64,000 nucleotides of DNA from Nocardioides panzhihuensis (GTDB taxonomy: Bacteria > Actinomycetota > Actinomycetes > Propionibacteriales > Nocardioidaceae), in the NCBI RefSeq assembly GCF_013408335.1, contig NZ_JACBZR010000001.1, forward strand, positions 744,001 to 808,000, in the 5' to 3' direction. The notes under the pieces were generated by a model that saw only the letters and a program-made list of their open reading frames with translations, was not told the DNA's origin and made no database searches. Shown here piece after piece: positions 42,315 through 51,654 of the stretch; the first letter of the stretch is position 1; each line of letters begins with the position of its first letter. The translations under genes were made by a program, and so were the position numbers.

Positions 42315-43433
42315 GTGGCAGGCCCCGAATTCGACACCGAGATCAAGCAGCTCCAGGCAACGATGCAGACCATCGGCCAGGTGCTGGACCTGGACGCGAT
42401 GCGCACTGAGATCGCCGACCTCGGCGAGCAGGTCGCCGCGCCCGACCTCTGGGACGACCAGGACAACGCCACCCGGGTCACCGGACGCCTCTCTATGCTG
42501 CAGGGCGAGCTCAACAAGTTCACCGAGCTCCACACCCGCATCGAGGACCTCGGTCTGATGGTCGAGATGGCCCAGGAGGAGGGCGACGCCGACTCGCTCG
42601 CCGACTCCGAGGCCGAGCTGCGCCGGGTCAAGAAGGCCGTCGAGAGCCTGGAGATCCGCACCTTGCTGGCGGGGGAGTACGACTCCCGCGAGGCCGTGAT
42701 CACGATCCGCGCCGGTGCCGGCGGCGTCGACGCCGCCGACTTCGCCGAGATGCTGATGCGGATGTACGTCCGCTGGGCCGAGCAGCACAAGTACCGGGTC
42801 GAGGTCTTCGACACCTCCTACGCCGAGGAGGCCGGGCTCAAGTCCGCCACCTTCGCGATCCACGCTCCCTACGCCTACGGCACCCTCTCCGTCGAGGCGG
42901 GCACCCACCGTCTGGTCCGGATCAGCCCCTTCGACAACCAGGGCCGCCGGCAGACCTCCTTCGCCGCGGTCGAGGTCGTGCCCGTCCTCGAGCAGACCGA
43001 CGAGATCGACCTCGACGAGAACGACATCAAGGTCGACGTCTACCGCTCCTCGGGTCCCGGCGGCCAGTCGGTCAACACCACCGACTCGGCGGTCCGGCTG
43101 ACCCACATCCCCACCGGCACCGTGGTCTCCTGTCAGAACGAGAAGTCGCAGCTGCAGAACAAGGCCGCCGCGATGATCGTGCTCAAGGCCAAGCTGCTCG
43201 CGCTGAAGAAGGCCGAGGAGGAGGCGCAGATCAAGGAGCTCAAGGGCGACGTCGCCGCCTCCTGGGGCGACCAGATGCGCAACTACGTCCTCAACCCCTA
43301 CCAGATCGTCAAGGACCTGCGCACGACCTACGAGGTCGGCAACCCGCAGGCCGTCTTCGACGGCGACATCGACGGATTCCTCGAGGCCGGTATCCGCTGG
43401 CGTCGGGGTGCTGAGAAGGCCGAGCAGAACTGA
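42315..43433 (+). CDS. prfB: Peptide chain release factor 2
   Basis: Recognises UAA/UGA and releases the finished protein. The 372 residues include the stop-reading SPF tripeptide in [11 protein letters not shown] and the catalytic GGQ in [17 protein letters not shown]. The frame is continuous from GTG 42315, so there is no programmed frameshift of the enterobacterial kind. It lies upstream of ftsEX-smpB-ssrA, a common actinobacterial order. Confidence 0.97.
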   Translation: MAGPEFDTEIKQLQATMQTIGQVLDLDAMRTEIADLGEQVAAPDLWDDQDNATRVTGRLSMLQGELNKFTELHTRIEDLGLMVEMAQEEGDADSLADSEAELRRVKKAVESLEIRTLLAGEYDSREAVITIRAGAGGVDAADFAEMLMRMYVRWAEQHKYRVEVFDTSYAEEAGLKSATFAIHAPYAYGTLSVEAGTHRLVRISPFDNQGRRQTSFAAVEVVPVLEQTDEIDLDENDIKVDVYRSSGPGGQSVNTTDSAVRLTHIPTGTVVSCQNEKSQLQNKAAAMIVLKAKLLALKKAEEEAQIKELKGDVAASWGDQMRNYVLNPYQIVKDLRTTYEVGNPQAVFDGDIDGFLEAGIRWRRGAEKAEQN

Positions 43434-43437
43434 TCTG

Positions 43438-44223
43438 ATGGTTGCGCAGACGCGCACCAGGCTTCCACTTCCCGGCCGCGGGGCGGCGTACGTCTATGAC
43501 GTCTACGGCCCCGAGGGTGGAACGCCGATGGTGCTTTTGCACGAGCTCGGAGGCAGCGCGAAGCGATGGCAGGGGGTCGTGCCGTCGTTCGCGGCCGAGC
43601 ACCGGGTTCACGCCTTCGACCTGCGTGGGCACGGGGACTCGGACTGGGCCTCGGAGTACTCGCACCGGCTCATCGCCGACGACGTCATCGTGGCGATGGA
43701 CTCGCTGGAGATCTCGGGTGCAGTGGTCGTCGGGCACTCGACCGGCGGCAACGTCGCCCTCCTGGTCGCGATGCACCGACCCGACCTGGTCTCCCGGCTG
43801 GTCATCGAGGACGTCGTGCCACCTGCGCCGCGCGATCGCCGGGGCCCCGGGCGCGCGACCAGGCCGATGCCGCACGACTGGGAGTGCATCGCGTCCCTGC
43901 TCGTGGAGGCGACGACCTACGACGCATGGATGTGGGAGCAGCTCGAGCTGCTGCCCATGCCGACCCTGATCGTGGCCGGCGGAGGCAACAGCCACATCCC
44001 GCCGGAAGACATCCAGAAGGTCGCCCACCGGATCCCTGAGGCCGACCTCGTCCACTTCGACGTCGGCCACTTCGTGCATCGCAACAAGCCCGCGGAGTTC
44101 GCCGACGCGGTGCTGGGCTGGCTCGCGTCGCGGGTGGGATCCCCATCCCTAAGGACCCCACCCGCTCTCGCCGGCGGGCTCTGCTCTGACTCAGGGCCCG
44201 CGGCGGCGCGTGTCGCCCGGTGA
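43438..44223 (+). CDS. Alpha/beta hydrolase
   Basis: A 261-residue alpha/beta-hydrolase with a clear Ser-Asp-His layout: oxyanion HELGGSAKRW, nucleophile elbow GHSTGGN and C-terminal DVGHFVH. The start ATG at 43438 is 4 bp after prfB. The C-terminal tail after GWLASRV is Pro/Ala-rich and looks unstructured. Substrate unknown. It interrupts the usual prfB-ftsE neighbourhood. Confidence 0.87.
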   Translation: MVAQTRTRLPLPGRGAAYVYDVYGPEGGTPMVLLHELGGSAKRWQGVVPSFAAEHRVHAFDLRGHGDSDWASEYSHRLIADDVIVAMDSLEISGAVVVGHSTGGNVALLVAMHRPDLVSRLVIEDVVPPAPRDRRGPGRATRPMPHDWECIASLLVEATTYDAWMWEQLELLPMPTLIVAGGGNSHIPPEDIQKVAHRIPEADLVHFDVGHFVHRNKPAEFADAVLGWLASRVGSPSLRTPPALAGGLCSDSGPAAARVAR

Positions 44224-44334
44224 TGCGACCGAAGGCCTGAGCGACTAAGTCGATTAAAGCACTCGACTTTAACTCGTGCAAATAGCGCTGCCCTGCCCTG
44301 CCCTGCCAGGCCGATGGTCGGTGGCGGCCGTCGG

Positions 44335-44952
44335 TCAGGCGGAGGCGGCTGTCGCCGTCACCAGGCACCAGCGGGAGGCGCGCTTCTGGAGCGTCGCGGT
44401 CGCCTCGCCGGCCTTGCCGGTGAGCTCGCAGGAGAGCCAGGCGTCGCCGAACAGGCCGCGCAGGACCACCTTCGGCTGCTTCTTCGCGTCGACGCAGGTG
44501 AGTGCGACCGACGGCTTCCCGTACGCAGGGCTCGACGAGGCCTTGCAGCCCTTGGGCACGCTCTTGGTCATCTGGGTGGCCCAGTCCAGCGTGACCGGCG
44601 GGGCGAAGACCCAGGCGCGGGCAGAGGTGGCCGAGTCCTCCGGCCCGGTCCAGATGCAGCCGTACTCCTGGGCGACGTCGGAGACCTCGCCCGCGATGAC
44701 GGTCTGGTCACCGTCGCCGTAGGCCTTCTTCTCGGTCGCGGCGCCACCCAGCGCCTCGGTGACGTCCTCGGTCGGGACGCTGTCGCAGAAAGCGCCTCGG
44801 CGCACATGCATCGTGGTGGTGTCAGCGGTGCTGAGGTCGCCCTTCACCTCGGGCGTCTCCGGCTCTTCGTCTTTCAGGGTGAGCACGCCGACCCCGACCG
44901 CAATGGCGGTGAGGACTACGGCACCGAGGAGGATCCGGACTGCAGAGCGCAC
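44335..44952 (-). CDS. Membrane-anchored extracytoplasmic protein of unknown function
   Basis: A 205-residue protein with one N-terminal membrane segment (RILLGAVVLTAIAVGVGVLTL). The outer part has six Cys (FCDSVP, YGCIW, KGCKA, LTCVD, LSCELT, WCLVT) that could form three disulfides. The spacing recalls the DUF3558-like actinobacterial lipoproteins, but no lipobox is present. It is opposite in direction to ftsE, 74 bp away, so both promoters are in that gap. No function can be assigned. Confidence 0.75.
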   Translation of the reverse strand: MRSAVRILLGAVVLTAIAVGVGVLTLKDEEPETPEVKGDLSTADTTTMHVRRGAFCDSVPTEDVTEALGGAATEKKAYGDGDQTVIAGEVSDVAQEYGCIWTGPEDSATSARAWVFAPPVTLDWATQMTKSVPKGCKASSSPAYGKPSVALTCVDAKKQPKVVLRGLFGDAWLSCELTGKAGEATATLQKRASRWCLVTATAASA

Positions 44953-45026
44953 GTCGTCAGAGTACAGGGGTCGGTATCTCAGAGCCGAAGTGCTGAGCCC
45001 ACCACGGTTGCACTACCCTCGGCGGG

Positions 45027-45716
45027 GTGATCCGCTTCGAGAAGGTCAGCAAGGCCTATCCAGGGCAGGCGCGACCCGCCCTCAACAGCCTTTCGATCGA
45101 CATCCAGAAGGGGGAGTTCGTCTTCCTCGTGGGCCAGTCCGGCTCGGGGAAGTCGACGGCGCTCAAGCTGATGCTGCGCGAGCAGCGGCCGAGCTCGGGC
45201 CGGGTCTACGTCGCCGGCAAGGAGATCAACCGGCTCGCCGGCTGGAAGGTGCCGCGGCTGCGTCGCCAGGTCGGCACGATCTTCCAGGACTTCCGTCTGC
45301 TGACCAACAAGACCGTCGCCGAGAACGTCGCCTTCGCGATGCAGGTGACCGGTCACTCCAACCGCGAGATCCGTCAGCGCGTCCCGGAGACGCTCGAGCT
45401 GGTCGGCCTCGACGGCAAGGGCGACCGGATGCCCGACGAGCTCTCCGGTGGGGAGCAGCAGCGGGTGGCCGTCGCTCGCGCCTTCATCAACCGGCCGATG
45501 ATCCTGATCGCCGACGAGCCCACCGGAAACCTCGACCCCGGCAACACCGTCGGCATCATGCGACTGCTCGACCGCATCAACCGGTCCGGCACCACCATCG
45601 TGATGGCCACCCACGACGTCCAGATGGTCGACCAGATGCGCAAGCGCGTCATCGAGCTCGAGCACGGCCACCTCGTGCGCGACCAGGTCCAGGGCGGCTA
45701 CGGCGCTCAGTTCTGA
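45027..45716 (+). CDS. ftsE: Cell division ATP-binding protein FtsE
   Basis: The ATPase of the FtsEX complex at the divisome. The 229 residues have Walker A GQSGSGKST (36-44), signature LSGGEQQRVAVARAF, and Walker B ILIADEPTGNLDP. It does not transport a solute but drives a conformational change through FtsX to activate a wall hydrolase outside. The GTG start is used; ftsX follows 57 bp later. Confidence 0.97.
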   Translation: MIRFEKVSKAYPGQARPALNSLSIDIQKGEFVFLVGQSGSGKSTALKLMLREQRPSSGRVYVAGKEINRLAGWKVPRLRRQVGTIFQDFRLLTNKTVAENVAFAMQVTGHSNREIRQRVPETLELVGLDGKGDRMPDELSGGEQQRVAVARAFINRPMILIADEPTGNLDPGNTVGIMRLLDRINRSGTTIVMATHDVQMVDQMRKRVIELEHGHLVRDQVQGGYGAQF

Positions 45717-45773
45717 GCCGGCCCCCTCACCGTCGACCAGGTTCTACAACCCAGAAAAGGCTCTCGACCCGCC

Positions 45774-46682
45774 ATGCAGCTGCGCTATGTATTCACCGAG
45801 CTTCGCCAGGGGCTCCGCCGAAACCTGTCGATGCACGTCGCGGTGGCCCTGACCCTGCTCGTCTCGCTCACCCTGGCCGGTGTCGGCCTGCTGCTGCGTG
45901 AGCAGGCCCAGCTGACCGAGGAGGTCTGGGGCGACGAGCTCCAGATCACCTTCTACATGTGCAACGGCGCCAACGACCGCAACCCGCAGTGCGCCGGTGC
46001 CGTCGACGACAGCCAGAAGAAGGTCATCACCGACGCCCTCGAGGACAACCGATACGTCGACAAGATCGAGCCGGAGAGCCAGGAGCAGGCCTACAAGCGG
46101 CTGCAGGCTCTCGACGTCGAAGGCGTCAGCGGTCCCGACCCGGTGGTCAAGGCCGGAGACATGTGGGAGTCCTACTGGGTCACGATGACCGACCCGCACC
46201 ACTCCGCCGAGATCATCGAGGCCGTCGCCGGCCTGGACGGCATCGACCACGTCGGTGACGTCCACGAGGTGACCGGACCCATCCTCGCCGCTGTCGACGG
46301 GCTGCAGAGCGCGGCGCTGGTCGGCGCGATCGTGCTGATCGTCGCGGCGCTCCTGCTGGTCGCCAACACCATCCGGCTGGCAGCCTTCGCGCGCCGCCGT
46401 GAGATCGGGATCATGCGGCTGGTCGGCGCCTCGACCCTCTACATCGCGCTGCCGTTCCTCCTCGAGTCGCTCGTGGTGGCGCTGGTCGGCATCGGCCTGT
46501 CCGGGGTCGCTCTGGCCGCGGTGATGCACTTCGGCGTCGAGCAGCGGCTCTCGTCCACAGCGGTGACCCAGTGGGTCGGCTGGGAGGAGTTCTTCAGCTC
46601 CTTCGCGATCGTCGCGCTCCTCGGCATCCTGCTCACCCTCGTTCCGACACTCCTGCTCACCCGCAAATACATCAAGGTCTGA
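45774..46682 (+). CDS. ftsX: Cell division protein FtsX
   Basis: The membrane partner of FtsE. The 302 residues show one N-terminal membrane helix (about 22-45), a large extracellular domain (about 50-175) and three C-terminal helices (about 180-205, 225-250, 270-295). The extracellular domain is what binds the hydrolase or its activator. ATG at 45774. An M23 peptidase gene lies just downstream and is the likely target. Confidence 0.96.
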   Translation: MQLRYVFTELRQGLRRNLSMHVAVALTLLVSLTLAGVGLLLREQAQLTEEVWGDELQITFYMCNGANDRNPQCAGAVDDSQKKVITDALEDNRYVDKIEPESQEQAYKRLQALDVEGVSGPDPVVKAGDMWESYWVTMTDPHHSAEIIEAVAGLDGIDHVGDVHEVTGPILAAVDGLQSAALVGAIVLIVAALLLVANTIRLAAFARRREIGIMRLVGASTLYIALPFLLESLVVALVGIGLSGVALAAVMHFGVEQRLSSTAVTQWVGWEEFFSSFAIVALLGILLTLVPTLLLTRKYIKV

Positions 46683-46706
46683 CCCGGGTCGCTTAGCGTC
46701 TGGGCC

Positions 46707-47984
46707 GTGCACTGCCCCCGTGTCCGCAGCCCCCGTGCCGGTTCGCTCGCCGCTGTGCTCAGTTGCGCCGTGGTGGCTGCCGTGCTCCTCTCGCCCACCC
46801 TGCCCTCCTCCGCCGACGAGAGGGAGCGCCTCGAGCAGGAGCAGCGTGAGGTCGAGCGGGACCAGAAGGCCGCCGCCAAGGATCTCGAGCACTCCAGCGC
46901 CGGCCTGCGGGATGCGTCCTCGACGTACGCCGCGGCGCAGAAGAAGCTCGACCGGGCCCAGTCGCGTCTGGACGAGCTCAACGCGCGGCTCGCCGAGGCA
47001 CAGGCCACCCACGCCAGGCTCGAGAGCGAGCTGGCCGAGCAGAGGCGGCTGCTCGCCGAGGCGAAGGGGCAGCTCGCCGAGGGGCAGGCCAAGGTCAAAG
47101 GGCAGCGCGAGGAGATGCGTGACGCGATCCTGACCCGGTTCACCGGGGGAGACCCGCAGCTCGCCCAGGCGGCTGCCCTGCTCTCGGGAGGCTCCCTCGA
47201 GGACCTGATGCGCCAGCAGACGTACACCGACGCAGCCTCCGCGGGCCAGGACGCCACCCTCCAGCGGATGGAGGCGACCGAGACGATGCTCGTCGTCCGC
47301 GAGGCGGAGGTGCAGGAGGCGACCGACGCGATCGCGGCCAAGGAGAAGAAGGCCCGCAAGCTGGTCGCCGAGGTCGACTCGCTCCGGGATCAGGCCGAGG
47401 CTGCCCACGCCGAGATGTCCACGCTGGCCGAGCAGGCAGCCACCGCGAGGCGTTCCGCCGAGGCGGCCAGAGCGGCGGACGCCGCCGAGCTGCGCAAGCT
47501 CGAGGCCGAGGAGTCGGCGCTGCGTACGAAGATCCGGTCGCTCGCCTCGGCGGACTCCGGCTCCGACCGCAACGTCGGTTCGGTCGGTGGGCTCTTCGGG
47601 GCTCCGGTGACCGACACGTACGTCACCTCGCCCTACGGCATCCGCAAGCATCCGATCTACGGCTACGTGGCGCTGCACAACGGCACGGACTTCCACGCGC
47701 CGTGCGGTCGCCCGCTGCTTGCCATCGACTCGGGACAGATCATCTCGACCTCGTACTCGAGCGTGTGGGGCAACCGCCTTCATCTGTATCTCGGCAAGGT
47801 CAACGGGCACTCCTACACCGCCGTCTACAACCACATCTCGAGCTATGCGAAGCGTTCGGGGAGCATCGGGCGCGGTGAGGCCGTGGCGTACGCCGGGACC
47901 ACCGGCTGGTCCACGGGCTGTCACCTGCACTTCACGATCCTGCGCGACGGGACCCCGGTCGATCCGGCACCGCTGCTGGGCTGA
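46707..47984 (+). CDS. Coiled-coil M23 (LytM) peptidase, likely FtsEX effector
   Basis: A 425-residue exported protein. Signal peptide to about residue 34, then a long coiled coil (35-275) rich in Glu/Arg/Ala, and a LytM domain (about 305-425). Zinc ligands His/Asp (HNGTD), and the HxH of CHLHF are intact, as is YNHIS, so the enzyme should be active, unlike the degenerate EnvC. Coiled coil plus LytM directly after ftsEX is the layout of EnvC/PcsB/RipC-type partners that FtsX opens. GTG 46707 is used. Confidence 0.9.
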   Translation: MHCPRVRSPRAGSLAAVLSCAVVAAVLLSPTLPSSADERERLEQEQREVERDQKAAAKDLEHSSAGLRDASSTYAAAQKKLDRAQSRLDELNARLAEAQATHARLESELAEQRRLLAEAKGQLAEGQAKVKGQREEMRDAILTRFTGGDPQLAQAAALLSGGSLEDLMRQQTYTDAASAGQDATLQRMEATETMLVVREAEVQEATDAIAAKEKKARKLVAEVDSLRDQAEAAHAEMSTLAEQAATARRSAEAARAADAAELRKLEAEESALRTKIRSLASADSGSDRNVGSVGGLFGAPVTDTYVTSPYGIRKHPIYGYVALHNGTDFHAPCGRPLLAIDSGQIISTSYSSVWGNRLHLYLGKVNGHSYTAVYNHISSYAKRSGSIGRGEAVAYAGTTGWSTGCHLHFTILRDGTPVDPAPLLG

Positions 47985-48047
47985 TCTCTGGGCGGCTCGG
48001 TCCTAAACGTTTCGCGGTCATGCCCCTGTGCCTGAGAGAATGGGAGA

Positions 48048-48527
48048 ATGGCGAAGGAGCAGGGGCGCAAGATGATCGCGCAGAACAAGAAGGCGCGTCA
48101 CGACTATCACATCGAGGACACCTACGAGGCCGGCATGGTCCTGCAGGGCACCGAGGTGAAGTCGCTGCGTGAGGGTCGCGCGTCGCTGGTCGACGGCTTC
48201 GTCGACATCGACCGGGGCGAGGCCTGGATCCACGGGATCCACATCCCCGAATATCTCAACGGCACCTGGACCAACCACGCCGCCCGCCGCAAGCGCAAGC
48301 TGCTCTTGAACCGCGCCGAGATCGACAAGATCGAGCGCAAGGTCACCGAGAAGGGCCTCACCGTCGTTCCGCTCGCCCTCTACTTCCTCAACGGTCGCGC
48401 CAAGGTCGAGATCGGCGTCGCCAAGGGCAAGAAGTCGTGGGACAAGCGCAACACGATCGCCGAGCGTACGGCCAAGCGCGAGGCCGAGGTCGAGGTCGGG
48501 CGCAAGCTCAAGGGGATGACCGGCTAA
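48048..48527 (+). CDS. smpB: SsrA-binding protein SmpB
   Basis: Delivers tmRNA to stalled ribosomes. The 159 residues cover the OB-fold core ([28 protein letters not shown]) and the basic C-terminal tail ([22 protein letters not shown]) that inserts in the decoding centre. ATG 48048 with GAGAATGGG upstream. The tmRNA gene begins 73 bp after its stop. Confidence 0.97.
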   Translation: MAKEQGRKMIAQNKKARHDYHIEDTYEAGMVLQGTEVKSLREGRASLVDGFVDIDRGEAWIHGIHIPEYLNGTWTNHAARRKRKLLLNRAEIDKIERKVTEKGLTVVPLALYFLNGRAKVEIGVAKGKKSWDKRNTIAERTAKREAEVEVGRKLKGMTG

Positions 48528-48600
48528 ACCGAGTGGGGAATGTCGGCGGGGGCCTGTAGTGTTATGTCGTTGCCTGGTTGCAGGCGTTGAAAACTCAAAA

Positions 48601-48968
48601 GGGGCTGATCGGTTTCGACTTGGGACGTTGCTCCCAGGGGAAGCGGGTCGAGGAGCCAGCGTCATCTCGTAAACGATCGCTGGAAACCAATAACTGCCGA
48701 CTCTAAGCGCAGTTCCTTCGCTCTCGCCGCCTGACGCGGTGATCGAAGCGTCTGACCGAGTATCCGTCTCCGGCTCGGAACCAGGCGTCATCTAGGAGAC
48801 TCACCTCATGCACATGCCGACGGGGCATGAGGGACAACTAGTCGGATGAGCCTGTCGGGGACGTGTCTGCGTCGAGCCCCGGGGATGAGAGAACGCCACC
48901 CACAGACTGCACCCGGAGAAGACCTGGCACGGCGCTCGAGGACCGGGGTTCGATTCCCCGCAGCTCCA
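48601..48968 (+). ncRNA. ssrA: tmRNA
   Basis: Rescues stalled ribosomes with SmpB. The 5' end GGGGCTGATCGGTTTCGAC pairs with CAGCTCC (48961-48967) to form the acceptor stem. The T-arm is CGGGGTTCGATTCCCCG, just before it. The terminal CCA is not encoded (ACAA follows). Pseudoknot-type repeats fill the middle. The reading frame for the tag is at 48696-48734. Confidence 0.96.
48696..48734 (+). other. tmRNA tag reading frame
   Basis: From resume codon GCC the frame encodes ADSKRSSFALAA and a TGA stop. The ALAA end is the ClpXP degradation signal. It begins ADS and ends ALAA like the mycobacterial tag. Confidence 0.88.
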
Positions 48969-48979
48969 CAAACCTTTGG

Positions 48980-49018
48980 CCGACGTGTGCCCTCCATACG
49001 GAGGGCCGCGTCGGTTTG
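48980..49018 (+). terminator. Terminator of the tmRNA gene
   Basis: CCGACG (48980-48985) pairs with CGTCGG (49009-49014) and GCCCTCC (48989-48995) with GGAGGGC (49000-49006), giving one stem with a small bulge, then TTTGTC. Confidence 0.85.
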
Positions 49019-49327
49019 TCATATCTAGGCGACGCTTCGCGTCGCGGCGGGGGATATCCCCCGCACCCCCTTAGCTGCGCGTGGTTGGTGTTGCGCGGGG
49101 GCGGGGGCTTCGCCACCCGCACCCCCGATGCGCGTGTTCGGGTGGGTCGCACTTTCCTGCCGTGGTGGGGGTGTGCTGGTCGGAACGGGGTTGTGGCCCC
49201 GCACATCGGCGCCGTGGCGGGATTCTGCTCCTGGGCGGTAAAAATTCCGGCCCTTCGTCTCTGGGGCGAAATGACTTCTCTTGCGTGCGCGATAGGGTTG
49301 TGAGGCGTACGTCACATGGAGGTAAGG
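49019..49327. other. Gene-free GC-rich region after tmRNA
   Basis: About 310 bp without a credible gene. It holds several short inverted repeats: GGCGACGCTTCGCGTCG, GGGGGATATCCCCC, and a GGGGGC-TTCGCC-ACCCGCACCCCC stretch near 49100-49130. The 3' end of tmRNA is a frequent integration site for mobile elements, so this may be an old scar. The promoter of phhA must lie in its last 80 bp. Confidence 0.55.
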
Positions 49328-50209
49328 ATGTTCGAGGAAGGACAGCTCTACTCGCCCGTCACCGTGGGCGATGATGGGCAGGTCGAGGTGCATCTGGGGG
49401 ACAACCACCCCGGGTTCGCAGACCAGGACTACCGGGCTCGGCGGAGCGAGATAGCTGCCGCGGCGCTTGGTTGGAAGCCCGGGGAGACGGTGCCCCGGAT
49501 CGACTACACCGACACCGAGAACGAGATCTGGCGGACGGTGTGCCGTGAGATCGCGCCGCTGCACGCGAAATATGCCTGCCGCAACTACATCGCGGCCGTC
49601 GAGGCCCTCGACCTCCCGACCGACCGGGTGCCGCAGCTCGACGAGGTGAGCGCCGGCCTGAAGGCGCTGACCGGCTTCGAGTACGTCCCGGCCGCGGGGA
49701 TCGTCCCGCTGGAGGAGTTCTACGGGAGCCTGGCGGACCGGCAGTTCCATTCGACGCAGTACCTGCGCCATCACGCCGTGCCGCTCTACACCCCGGAGCC
49801 CGACATCATCCACGAGGTGATCGGCCACGGGAACCTCCTCGCCGACCCGCAGGTGGCCGAGGTCAAGCGGCTTGCCGGTGCGGCCGCACGACGCGTCGAG
49901 ACCCGAGAGGCGCTCCAGGTCGTCGCCGACGTCTTCTGGTTCACCATCGAGTTCGGCGTGCTCCACGAGGAGGGCGAGCTGAGGGCCTACGGCGCGGGCT
50001 TGCTGTCGTCCTACGGCGAGATCGAGGAGTTTCGCGAGGTGGAGGTGCGTCCGCTCGACTTCGCCCAGATGGCGACGGTCGACTACGACATCACCCATTA
50101 CCAGCCGGTGCTCTTCGCGGCGGAGTCGTTCAGCCACATGGTCGACGAGGTGGGCAACTTCTTCGCGACCTGCGACGACGACACGCCGCAGCGCCTCGGG
50201 GCTGCCTAG
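49328..50209 (+). CDS. phhA: Phenylalanine 4-monooxygenase
   Basis: Hydroxylates phenylalanine to tyrosine with iron and a pterin cofactor. The 293-residue single catalytic domain has the iron ligands His162 and His167 (IIHEVIGH) and Glu208 (WFTIEFG). ATG at 49328 follows GGAGG by 5 bp; the ATG at 49316 overlaps that site. No pterin carbinolamine dehydratase gene is nearby. It is on its own transcript and could feed tyrosine breakdown. Confidence 0.95.
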   Translation: MFEEGQLYSPVTVGDDGQVEVHLGDNHPGFADQDYRARRSEIAAAALGWKPGETVPRIDYTDTENEIWRTVCREIAPLHAKYACRNYIAAVEALDLPTDRVPQLDEVSAGLKALTGFEYVPAAGIVPLEEFYGSLADRQFHSTQYLRHHAVPLYTPEPDIIHEVIGHGNLLADPQVAEVKRLAGAAARRVETREALQVVADVFWFTIEFGVLHEEGELRAYGAGLLSSYGEIEEFREVEVRPLDFAQMATVDYDITHYQPVLFAAESFSHMVDEVGNFFATCDDDTPQRLGAA

Positions 50210-50245
50210 CCTCAACCGGCCGCTTCCGGGCGCTAGCCTCGGAAG

Positions 50246-51073
50246 ATGATCGACGGCTACCGCAACCACGCGCTGGAGGCGGCCCTTGCGGCCGCCGACA
50301 TCGACGCGGTCGGTGCCGCGCTGCGTACGGGGCAGGTTGTCGTTCCCCAGCTCGACGAGGCCCGGATCCGGGTCTTTCCCGGGGACCGCGGCAACCGGCC
50401 ACCGTACGAGGCGATGCTCTTCTCCTCCCAGGAGGCGCTGGAGACGTTCCTCGCCGAGGACACCCGGCGCCGCGCGCAGCTGCGCACCGGTGACGGACTG
50501 CGTGACTTCCTCACCGTCAACATCGAGGAGATCGCCTACGTCACCTTCGACCCGGCCGGACCGCACCGGTTCCGGGCGGGCATCAAGGACGTGCTCAAGG
50601 CGCTCGGTCCGAAGCCGCACGTCGACCTGCGCCTGCCGAAGGGGCAGGAGTGGTACGTCGTGGACATGTCCGAGGAGGACGTGCGCGACTACCAGCTCGC
50701 CGACCTGGTCGACAACGTCCTCCCGAAGGTGCAGCGGTCCAAGATCGAGCAGCCCGAGTGGGCGCAGTGGATGGTCGCCGCCAAGGAGGCGGCCGCCGAG
50801 CAGGGCGCGGCGTTCCTGGCCTTTTGGCTGCAGCGGGTCGGGCGGCGCTCGACTGCGCTGGCGGTCGCGCTGAACCGGCCGGCACCGTTCGGGATGATGC
50901 GACACCCGCTGCAGGCCGAGACGACCACGGTGGGGGAGCGGTGGGTCGCCTCGCCCGACCGGCTCTACGAGTCGCGGCTGATCTACTCCTTCCCGCATCC
51001 CGACCTCACCGACCTGGCACTTCCGACCGTCGATCTGGTGGTCGCCACGCTGTCGTGGGGAGACGAGTCGTGA
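50246..51073 (+). CDS. Uncharacterised protein, SseB-like N-terminal half
   Basis: A 275-residue soluble protein. Residues 5-130 (ALEAALAAADIDAVGAALRTGQVVVPQ, FSSQEALETFL) recall the SseB N-terminal domain; the C-terminal half shows no motif I can name. No signal peptide or membrane segment. It follows phhA by 36 bp and is followed by a HIT gene. Confidence 0.65.
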   Translation: MIDGYRNHALEAALAAADIDAVGAALRTGQVVVPQLDEARIRVFPGDRGNRPPYEAMLFSSQEALETFLAEDTRRRAQLRTGDGLRDFLTVNIEEIAYVTFDPAGPHRFRAGIKDVLKALGPKPHVDLRLPKGQEWYVVDMSEEDVRDYQLADLVDNVLPKVQRSKIEQPEWAQWMVAAKEAAAEQGAAFLAFWLQRVGRRSTALAVALNRPAPFGMMRHPLQAETTTVGERWVASPDRLYESRLIYSFPHPDLTDLALPTVDLVVATLSWGDES

Positions 51074-51142
51074 GCGAGCGAACCATGAGATCTACACGCC
51101 GCCGCGTCCGTACCATGGCGCTCGCGCAACGGAGGTGGCGGC

Positions 51143-51550
51143 GTGAGCTGTGTCTTCTGTGACGTGGTCGCCGGTGACCTGGCGGCCGAGGTGGTCTTCG
51201 AGGGCGACGCCTTCCTGGCCTTCCTCGACCATCGGCCGGTGCAGAAGGGACACATCCTGATGGTGCCCAGGAAGCATCTGGCGACGCTGCTCGATCTCCC
51301 TCCCGAACTGCACGAACGCTTCGTCGCGAATGCCCAGCGCCTGGCCGCCGCGGTCGTCGACGGTCTCGACGCCCAAGGCAGCTTCGTCGCGATCAACAAC
51401 GTGGTCAGCCAGTCGGTCCCGCACCTCCACCTCCACGTCGTCCCGCGCCGCCGCGGCGACGGCCTCAAGGGCTTCTTCTGGCCCCGGCACAAGTACAAGG
51501 ACGGCGAGCAGCGGGAGTACGCCGACCGGCTGCGTGCCGTGCTGGGCTGA
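51143..51550 (+). CDS. HIT family nucleotide hydrolase/transferase
   Basis: A 135-residue HINT/HIT protein. The histidine triad HLHLHVVP is at 94-101 and two Cys (CVFCDVV, residues 3 and 6) may hold zinc as in many HIT proteins. Members split nucleoside phosphoramidates or adenylated compounds. GTG at 51143 gives the typical start SCVFCDVVAG. Confidence 0.92.
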   Translation: MSCVFCDVVAGDLAAEVVFEGDAFLAFLDHRPVQKGHILMVPRKHLATLLDLPPELHERFVANAQRLAAAVVDGLDAQGSFVAINNVVSQSVPHLHLHVVPRRRGDGLKGFFWPRHKYKDGEQREYADRLRAVLG

Positions 51551-51654
51551 GTTCACCGAGGCGTACGGCTTCGGCCATCAGCCCGCCGGGGCGAGTTCGG
51601 CGAGGACCGATTCACTCGAGATCAGTTGTTGTCCACTGATCCCGGGAGTGCGCA

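Noticed and set aside
42315..43433. Programmed frameshift in prfB
   Set aside because: The frame is continuous with no in-frame early TGA.
44243..44300. Small AT-rich hairpin and CTGCC repeats before 44335
   Set aside because: Stems of six bases in two competing pairings are too weak to call a terminator or operator.
48601..49303. Protein frames across the tmRNA gene
   Set aside because: The region is an RNA gene with acceptor and T-arm structure; the frames have no start signals or families.
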